64,000 nt of DNA from Candidatus Accumulibacter similis (GTDB lineage: Bacteria > Pseudomonadota > Gammaproteobacteria > Burkholderiales > Rhodocyclaceae), in NCBI GenBank assembly GCA_013347225.1, contig CP054595.1:2848415-2912414 (forward strand). The letters are read 5' to 3'. The stretch's first letter is position 1, and each line of letters opens with the position of its first letter. A program made the translations under genes and the position numbers. Below are positions 9,295 to 17,400 of the stretch, one piece after another. The notes under the pieces were generated by a model, which searched no databases, was not told where the DNA came from, and saw nothing but the letters and a program-made list of their open reading frames with translations.

Positions 9295-10338
9295 ATGAGT
9301 CGGAAAATCCAGATCTTCGTATCGTCAACCTACGCTGACCTAGTCAATGAGCGTCGGGCGGCGGTTGAGACAATAATGCGTGCAGGACACATACCAGCCG
9401 GCATGGAGCTATTCGCAGCGGGCCACGAAAGCCAAATTGATGTCATCAATGCGTGGATCGAAGAGTCCGACGTGTTCATGCTAATTCTTGGCGGCCGATA
9501 CGGAACGGTAGAGCCGATCACCAAGAAGTCATACACTGAACTGGAGTATGAGCGTGCTCTAGCAACTGGGAAAAAGCTCTTCGCTGTTGTGTTGCATGAG
9601 GACTACATTGAAAAAAAGGTTCGCGACGGCGGATCAGAGATGATCGAAGGCGTTGCAACACAGGAACTCAAAAAGTTTCGACGTCGCGTGCTGTCTAGGA
9701 TGTGTCGAATCGTCCACGACCTTGGCGGTATTCAGGCGGCGATCCACGAGACACTCCAGGATTTCCAACGCAAACACTCGTTTGACGGCTGGATCAGGGG
9801 CAACCGCGCAGCATTGACAGAGCGGCCAGTCCTTACCTCTGACGAAAGAGCGGTTGGCAGCCTTCGCAGAGCGTGGCATCACTATCACGTGACCTACAGG
9901 AAAGGTTGCAGGGTTTGGCGATATAAGTTGTATGACTTTTCCGGCCATAACGCTCCGGGAGTTATTGAGCACGACATCGAAGTTGATGGACCGCATGACA
10001 GTTGGCACGCTTACCGCTTGGAGGCATTTGCTCGTGGGGAAAGAGTAGTTATTGCGCAGCGCGCCTTACAAAGCACTGAAAGAACGGTAATACAGGTGTT
10101 CCCGAGACTGCTAGCTCGCCATTTGTTCACCAGCGCGGGTTTTAGTCTCATGGAGGACTGGGATGGCAACGAAATCCTCACGGAGTGCATTATGAGCAGA
10201 GTGCTTCTTCCCGAAGGAATTGCCACACTGAATCCAGGGGACATCCCGAAGGAGGTGGAGGGGGCGCTGGATGAGATCTGGGCAGACGGCGTCAAGAATC
10301 TGCGCCTATTCGGGGGGATGCCAGATGGCGTTCGATGA
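9295..10338 (+). CDS. DUF4062 domain protein with unknown C-terminal domain
   Basis: 347 aa. Residues 5-100 form a DUF4062 domain: the hallmark IQIFVSSTYADLVNERRAAV, then MELFAAGHES, an acidic SDVFMLILGGRYGT strand and SYTELEYERALATGK. This fold is related to TIR/nucleoside-deoxyribosyltransferase-like domains, is usually N-terminal, and is often fused to STAND or other effector modules in conflict systems. Residues 180-347 match nothing I know; the segment has mixed strands (WRYKLYDFSG, ERVVIAQRAL) and an acidic end. ATG 9295 has AGGCAGG upstream. The last 14 bp overlap the next gene, a SAM methyltransferase, which implies joint expression. The role is unknown; nucleotide sensing or processing for defence is inference. 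Confidence 0.8.
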   Translation: MSRKIQIFVSSTYADLVNERRAAVETIMRAGHIPAGMELFAAGHESQIDVINAWIEESDVFMLILGGRYGTVEPITKKSYTELEYERALATGKKLFAVVLHEDYIEKKVRDGGSEMIEGVATQELKKFRRRVLSRMCRIVHDLGGIQAAIHETLQDFQRKHSFDGWIRGNRAALTERPVLTSDERAVGSLRRAWHHYHVTYRKGCRVWRYKLYDFSGHNAPGVIEHDIEVDGPHDSWHAYRLEAFARGERVVIAQRALQSTERTVIQVFPRLLARHLFTSAGFSLMEDWDGNEILTECIMSRVLLPEGIATLNPGDIPKEVEGALDEIWADGVKNLRLFGGMPDGVR

Positions 10339-11092
10339 GTCGGATGGCTGGCGTGACCAGATGTTCGGCACGCATGCGGCATTCTTCGATGCCCTTTCCG
10401 GTCTGAAGTCTACGCAGGAGGTATTTGCTCTGTTGCGACACCTTGGCTTTGGTGAGGTCCGGCAAGTTCTAGATTTGTGTTGCGGGAACGGCCGACTTGC
10501 TCCAGAGTTGTGCAAGATTGCACAGTCCTACGTTGGAGTCGATGTGTCGACAGAGCTACTTGAACTGGCGCTCCGCCGCTACAAGCGCCTTCCGAACGCA
10601 AGTTTCTTACACTGTGATGCTAGACATCTCATTGACTCGCTTCCACGTGAAAGATTTGATCTTGTTCTTCGGAACTATACGAGTCTCGGGTACTTTTGCT
10701 GGGACAGCGAGGTCGAGATGCTCAAGCAGTGCTCTATGGTGGCCTCACCTGGGGCGTCTATGATTGTAGATTCGTTTAATGGCGATTGGTTTATACAAAA
10801 CCACCACGTCAAAAGGTCAAAGGATTGTGGACGTTTCCGGCTAATCGAAGATTACCGATGCTCCGGCAGTGGTGCTCGTGTCGAATGCGAGTGGCGGTAT
10901 GTTCAGTCGGGCCAAGAGGATGTGATAATTGCATTCTGTTTGGAACAATACAACGTGCAGCGTGTGGTTGAGTTGGCAAGCGCAGCTGGTTGGGTAGTAC
11001 GCGACGTCTTTGCTGACTACTCGGATGTATTGCTTTCTGATACCGGGGTAGTTCCAGAGCGTTTGGTGGCGCGCCTGTCTAAACCAGCGTAG
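10325..11092 (+). CDS. Class I SAM-dependent methyltransferase
   Basis: 255 aa from ATG 10325, which is preceded by a G-rich ribosome site (GGGGGG, 7 nt) and overlaps the DUF4062 gene by 14 bp. A Rossmann methyltransferase core is clear: motif I VLDLCCGNGRLA (48-59), an acidic motif II GVDVS (71-75), then FLHCDA and FDLVLRNYTSLGYF. The C-terminal half (FRLIEDYRCSG...ECEWRYVQSG) resembles small-molecule methyltransferases of the UbiE/Methyltransf_25 type. There is no target-recognition domain, so a DNA substrate is unlikely. The pairing with DUF4062 suggests the two act on the same small molecule or nucleotide; that is inference. It is the last gene of the island. Confidence 0.85.
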   Translation: MAFDESDGWRDQMFGTHAAFFDALSGLKSTQEVFALLRHLGFGEVRQVLDLCCGNGRLAPELCKIAQSYVGVDVSTELLELALRRYKRLPNASFLHCDARHLIDSLPRERFDLVLRNYTSLGYFCWDSEVEMLKQCSMVASPGASMIVDSFNGDWFIQNHHVKRSKDCGRFRLIEDYRCSGSGARVECEWRYVQSGQEDVIIAFCLEQYNVQRVVELASAAGWVVRDVFADYSDVLLSDTGVVPERLVARLSKPA

Positions 11093-11420
11093 CGTTGCGG
11101 GGGAGCCCAACCCGAAACTGAAGCTGATGGACTCCGCCCACAGCTTAGTCGAGATTGGTGTGCGGCGGGCATAGCGTGTTGCTTCCTAGGTGTAAGCCGT
11201 GTGGCGAGGCTTTCGCAGAGCCGAGGGCAAGGAGGAGCGCAAGGACGTCGCCGGGATGGGGCTGGAGGAAGCCCAAACCACATCTGGAGGGTGATGAACA
11301 GGGCAATTGAAGCGGGAGATTAGAGCGGCAATTAAGAAGGGGGCGGGATCGAGTTAAATGCCGACTCTGGCGTGGGACTGCAAGAGCTTGACATTTCAAG
11401 AATAAAGCAACTCGAAGGTG
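11093..11420. other. Island/surface-gene junction
   Basis: Between the methyltransferase stop and the point where the giant surface gene loses its domain pattern (about 11410) the DNA has lower GC and no recognisable gene. The minus-strand giant frame reads through it to a stop at 11145, giving a nonsense tail. This is the right-hand boundary of the island; I see no clear target-site duplication or inverted repeat. Confidence 0.5.
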
Positions 11421-14400
11421 CCCAGGTGCCAGCTGCAGCGATTGGCTGACGGTGTATCCCTCGCCGTCGGCGAGCGTCCGGTTCGCGCTGTGGTCGCCGA
11501 GGTGCCAGACCTCGCGCGCGAGGTTCCAGTCCGGGTTGTCTGCGAGGTAGACGGAATCGACCCAGTCGCCAGTGAAGCGCTCGCCGCGGTTGACGACGCT
11601 GTAGGTGTAATGGTAGCTGCCGCCGGCCGTCGCGGTGTCCTGCGCCACGACCTCACCGAGCACGAGATCGGGCGGTGTCGCACCGAGGATGCTGATCGGC
11701 CGCGCGCGATGGTTGTTGCCGTCGATCTGTTGCGGATCCTCGGGGTTGATCTGGCTCGCCAGCGTGTCCTCGAGGATCACGTCGTGGGTGTCGGTCCAGA
11801 CGCTGAGGTAGTACTGTCCCGACGACAGGCCTTCGGGCAGCACGACCTGGACGCTGCGGCGATAGTCTTCGCCTGCATCGAGTTTGCCGACGTGCTCGAA
11901 GGTGCCGAGGAGGATGTCGCCCTTGAATGCGCCGGGGCGGCGTTGATCACGTGCCAGCCAGACGCTGTCGGTCCAGCTCTCGGTCGCGTCGGCCTCGCCA
12001 CGCGTACGTGCGCTGCCGAGGTTGGCAACGCGGTAGCGGACTTCGACGCTGGCGCCGTGCACACCCTGGCTGGGGGCCACGATGTCGCTGGTGACCAGGT
12101 CGGCGAAGGGCAGCGGATCGATCGTGAACGGGACGGCCAGGACGTTGTTGGCCTCGTCCGGATACTCGTCGACCTCGCCGTTGCCGTCGGCGACGACGAT
12201 CAGGAAGGCATCGCCGCGCAGGCGCAGCGGGACGTGGATGGAGGCCGTCGTGGCGGCGTGGAACTCGCCCGGTGCGAGTGCACCCGGGCTGGCGATCTCG
12301 CCGACCAAGGCGTCATCGCTGCCGAGGGTGGCGTCGAGCGAGAGGTAAACCTTGTCGGTCCACGTGCCGCTGGTCGCGGAGCTGCCGAAGTTGCCCGTCG
12401 TGTAGCGGATTGCCGTCGTGCCGCCGGCGGGGACGTGCTCGGCGACCTCGACCCGCGTCAGCCGCAGGTCTGGCCGCTGCTGCAGGCTGATGTCGAGCAA
12501 CCCGGAGGACAGCGCGGCGTTGTTGCTGGCGGCGCTGCCGTGCTCGTAGAGCCGGCGCCCTTGCGCGTCCGGCCCGGCGTTGCTCACCACCTGCAGGCGA
12601 TGCGGTCCTTCGCTGCGTGCGGGCAGGCGAAGCTGCTCGCTGCGGGTGTAGCTCTGTCCGGCTGCCAGTCCGCGGTCGTAACTGAAACTGCCGAGTTCGA
12701 TCGGCGCGCCGCCGCCCGCCGGAAGCAACCGGAGCGAGTCGCGCCATGCTCCCGTGGCGGCAGCCAGGCCCTGGTTGACGACCGTCCAGGCGAAGTCGGC
12801 CAATTCACCCTCGACAGCCGACTGCGGCAGGCTGATGCTGTCGACGACGAGATCGGCCGAGTTGGAGAGGGTGACCGGTATTGCCGGCGAGCTGCCCCGG
12901 TTGTTGTCGCCGAAGATGAACTCGAAGGGGCCGCCGGTGCGCACGTTGAGGTAATGGTCGCCGACGATGCCATCGGGGAGCGTCAGCTCGAGGCGGCGGC
13001 GGTAGCTCTCGCCGGCGGCGAGCTGGCCGATGTGCTGCGCCCAGCCGAAACTGGCGACGCGATCGCTGCCGTCGGCGTTGCGGCTGAGCCAGATTTCGTC
13101 GCGCCAGTCGCCGCTGTCGGTCGGGCCGATGCCGCGGTTGGCCACCTCCCACTCGACGCGCAGCGGCTGCCCGCTCGCCGCGGCGCCGTGACTGGCGACG
13201 GCGACGACCTGCAGGTCGGCATACGGACGCGGCATGAGGTCGATCGCCTGCGGGACGCGGCCAGCGTTGTTGGCCTCGGAGAAATTCTCGAAGACCTCGC
13301 CGCGCGCGTCGGCGACGACGAACAGCCGATGGCGACCCGAGGTCCCGGCGGGCATGACGATGTCGAGCGAGCGGCTCGCCGTCTCGCCGGCGGCGAGCAG
13401 CCCCTGCTGCCGATGTTCGCCGATGACGCGATCGTCGCCGTTGCCGATCACGTCGTCGGTCGAGAGGACGACCTGCTCGCTCCAGGCGCTGCCGACGCCG
13501 GGTCCGGTGCCCTGATTGGCGATCGTCCAGTCGACCGTGAACCGGACGGGATCGCCGATGACCTGCTGCGGTGCGCTGACCGCGGTGATCGCCAGGTCGG
13601 CCCATGGCAACTGGTCGACGCGGGTCGCCTGCGCCTGCTGGTTGTCCTGTCGATCGCGGTCGTCGACGCGGCGCTCGGAGTCGGTGGTGACGACGAGCTG
13701 ATGGTCGCCGCTCAACTCGAGCGGCAGGACGAATTCGGCGCTGGCGGAATAGCTGGCGCCGGGCGCGAGCCCCTGCTGATGGGGCAAGGTGGCGAGCAGT
13801 CGGCTGCTCGTCCCCTGGACGAGATGGACGCTGTCGAGCCAGTCGCCGGTAACGACCGCGCCGCGGTTTTCGACCCGCCATTCGACGCGCACGCGGTCGC
13901 CGGAACGGGCGAGCAGCGGCGCCAGCAGGCTGGCGATGCGCAGGTCGGGACGCTGGACGCGCAGCGGCGAGCCGGTCTCGTTGTTGTCCTCGGCGTTGCG
14001 TTCGTGGACGGCGTCGTCGGCATCGCTGCGCACCAGCCAGCGGTAATCGCCGTCGGCGAGCCAGCCGGGCAGCGCGATGGCGAGGTCGTGGGTGATGCCA
14101 TCCTGCGCTGCCAGGCCGGGTTCGTGGTGCACGGCGGCGACCTCGAGCAGCCCGCCGGCCGCGCCGCGATCGACGTAGATGCGGTCCCACCAGCCTGTCG
14201 GGCTGGCGGCGAGTCCGGTGTTGCGCAACGTGTAGTGCAGCGTCGCGGCATCGCCGGGCCGCAGGGTCGCCGGCGCGACCAGGTCGCCGGGAACCAGGTC
14301 GGCGGTCGGCTTCAGGTCGATCCGCAGGCGCTCGGTGCTGACGAGCAGATTGTTCTCGAGGCGCCGCGGGTCGCGCGCCGCCTTTTCGTCGACGCTGCCG

Positions 14401-17400
14401 CCGGCGTCGACCTGCAGCAGCACGAAATACTCGCCGCCGAGGTCACGCGGCAGGAGGAGCGTGCTGCCGCCGCCGTAGCCCTCGCCGGCAGCGAGGATTC
14501 CCGAGTGCGGCACGGCGGCGGCGAGGACGATGTCGTCGGCACTCGGCAGCCGGTCCAGCGAGAGGAGCAGGCGATCGTTCCACTGGCCCTGATCGGTGGC
14601 GGTGTTGCCCTGGTTGAGCACCTGCCATTGGACGACGATGCCGTCGCCGCTCCAGGCTGTGGCGGGCACTCGCAGACTGACCGGCAGCAGGTCGGGCTGG
14701 TAGGTGAGGAGCGAGGCGATGACGACCTGCGACCGATTGTTGGTCTCGGCATCACCGATGCCGTTGGCTTCGAACAGCAGGCCCTGGCCGTCGAGGTCTT
14801 CGTCGATGCCGATACGGACTTCGATCCGCCCGCTGCCGCGGAGGCCGTCCGGGAGCCGCAGCTTGTGGCTGCGCTGGCGCGAGGCGCCGGCGGCCAGCGG
14901 CTGCTGGCCGGCTGGCGGGGAATCGCCGGGAAGCACGACGTCGGCGAGCAGTTCGCCGGTGTCGAGGTTCCTGACCTGCAGGCGATCGGTCCAGTCCTTC
15001 GCCGTGGCGACGCCGCCGGCATTGCGATCGTCCCACAGGACCGTCAGTTCCTCGCCGGCGGCGACGGGATCGGGCTGCGCGCGCAGGTTGGCGACGATGA
15101 GGTCGGGGCCGTTGGCGATCAAGCGGACGAGTTCGTTGTTGTCGTCGGCCGTGCCCTGGGGATTGCCTTCGGCGACCGTGCGCTGCGGATCGGCCAGGAT
15201 GCGGAAGCTGATGTTGCCGATGCCGAGACTTCCCGCCGGCCAGGGAAGGGAGAGCGAGCGCCGGACGGACTCGCCGACTCCGAGGCTGCTCCTGCCGGGG
15301 CCGGGACCGGCGACGATCTGCTGCCGCAGGATGGTCTCGCCGGTCGTCTCGTTGCGCACTTCGAGGTCTTCACGCCAGGTGCCGCTGGCGGCGGCCTGGC
15401 CCTGGTTGGACGTCGTCCACGCGACCGTCACCGGACTGGCCGCCGCCCAGTTCGCGCCCGGGGTGATTGCCACGTCGCTGAGAACGAGGTCGGGCAGCAG
15501 TTGGCTGGCGTCAGCGTCGTCGTCGGCAAGGACTTGCTGGAAGTGGGTGGCGGCAGGCGTGTCGCCGGCCTGCTGCGCCGCCTGCACGAAGTGCAGTGGC
15601 GGTGGGTCGCCGGTGGTCGCCGGCAGACTGGTCCGGCTGCCGAGGACGAAGCCGTTGCCGTAGGTCCACACTTCGACCGTCGCGACGCCGCCCGCATCGA
15701 CGGTGCTGCGCAGCAGGTCGGATGGCCCCGATGCGCGCCGCAGCGGCAGGTGACGGGCGTCGTCGTTCCAGGGCCCGAGAACGCTGTCCGTCGACCGGTA
15801 GCCGCCGGCACCGTCCCAGTGCCAGGTGGTGGCGACCGCCCGGTCGCCGGCGTCGCGCCAGATCTGCAACAGATCGTCGCGGCCGTCGTGGTCCACGTCG
15901 GCAGCGAGGAACTGCTGCCCGGACCGGGAACTGCCGAGCGGGATCGTCTCCTCGGCGGCAAAGTCGCCACCCCGACTCAGCCAGCGGCTGAGCTGCAGTT
16001 CGCCCTGATCATCCCGCCAGATGCGCAGCAGGTCCTGTCGGCCGTCGCCGTCGGCGTTGCCGGCGAGCAGCGCGACCTGCTGCGCCCAGACGCCGAGCCC
16101 CTGCTGCGAGACATCCCAGGAGCCGTCATCGCGCGCAATCCAGGTGCTGAGCCAGGCACTGTAGTCGCTGGTCTGCGCGTCCGCCCAGGGGAGAAGCTGC
16201 AGCATGGCGAGGTCGCTGCGCCCGTCGCCGCTCATCTCGAGCGACAGCCGGAGCGAGCCGGCCAGGTCTTCGCCGTCGCCATCCTGCGAGATGCCGCGCT
16301 GCAGGCCGCTGCCATCGCTCGACCAGAGGGTGAAGCGGGTCTGGCCATTGCCCGGCAGCCAGTGCACGAGCAGGTCGGCGCGACCATCGCCGTCGGCGTC
16401 GCCGAGCGAGTAGTCGCTGCCCGCCGGAGGGTTGTCGAGGACGCTGCGGCCAGACCACAGCAGGCGGTCGCCCTGGCTTAGCCAGAAGGTGGCGGCGACC
16501 GTGCCGTCGGGCTCCCGGCCGATGACGCAAAGGTCGCTCCAGCCGTCGGCATCGAGATCGCCGACCAGGTGGCGGGTGTCTGCGCGCCAGGTGCCGAGCT
16601 CGATCGTCTCGCCTGCCGCGAGGCCGCCGCCAGTGGCGAACCACTGCCGGCCGATCGCCATGCCGTCGCCGCGATGGCCGACCTCGAACAGGTCATCGTC
16701 GCCATCGCCGTTGAAGTCGGCAGCGAACCAGGCGATATCGGCGAGCCAGCCGTTCCGGCCGATGAAGCTCGCGCCGTCGGCATGCCAGACGGCGACCTGC
16801 GCCTGGCCATCGGCTTCGTGCCAAGTGCCGACGAGATCGGCCCGCCCATCGCCGTCGTGGTCGTGCAGGCTCCAGTTGATGGCATCGCCGGTGACGCCCA
16901 GGAGCACCGCGATCTGCTGCTGGTAATGAAAGCGCTCGCCAACCTGCGCCGCCCGCCAGGTGGTGGCGACGCTCCGCCCTTGCGGGTCGCGCCCGATCTG
17001 GACGAGGTCGCTGTCGCCATCGCCGTCGACGTCGGCAGCGTGGAACGGTTGTCCCGGGTCTGCACTGCCGAGCGGACTCGTGCCGGCGTCGTCGAAACTG
17101 GCGCCGTTGCTGCGCCAGACGGTGGCCTGCAGATTGCCCCGGTCGTCCTGCCAGAGGCGCAGGAGATCGTCGCGGCCGTCGCCGGCGGCGTTGACGACGA
17201 GGAGCGCAACGTGCTGCTCCCAGATGCCGATTCCCTGCCGGGCAACCGCCCAGGAACCATCGTCGCCGGCCTGCCAGGTGCTCAGCCAGGTGCTCTGGTC
17301 GGTGGCGTGGGCACCGGGCCAGGGGTTGCGTCGCACGCTCGCGAAATCGCTGCGGCCGTCGCCGTTCAGGTCGAGCGACAGTCGGGTTGCCGGCAGCAGG

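Noticed and set aside
11418..16481. Long plus-strand open frame of about 1690 codons (and another at 16569-19331)
   Set aside because: Mirror frames of the CARDB/VCBS gene in GC-rich DNA; composition is nonsensical and ribosome sites are missing.
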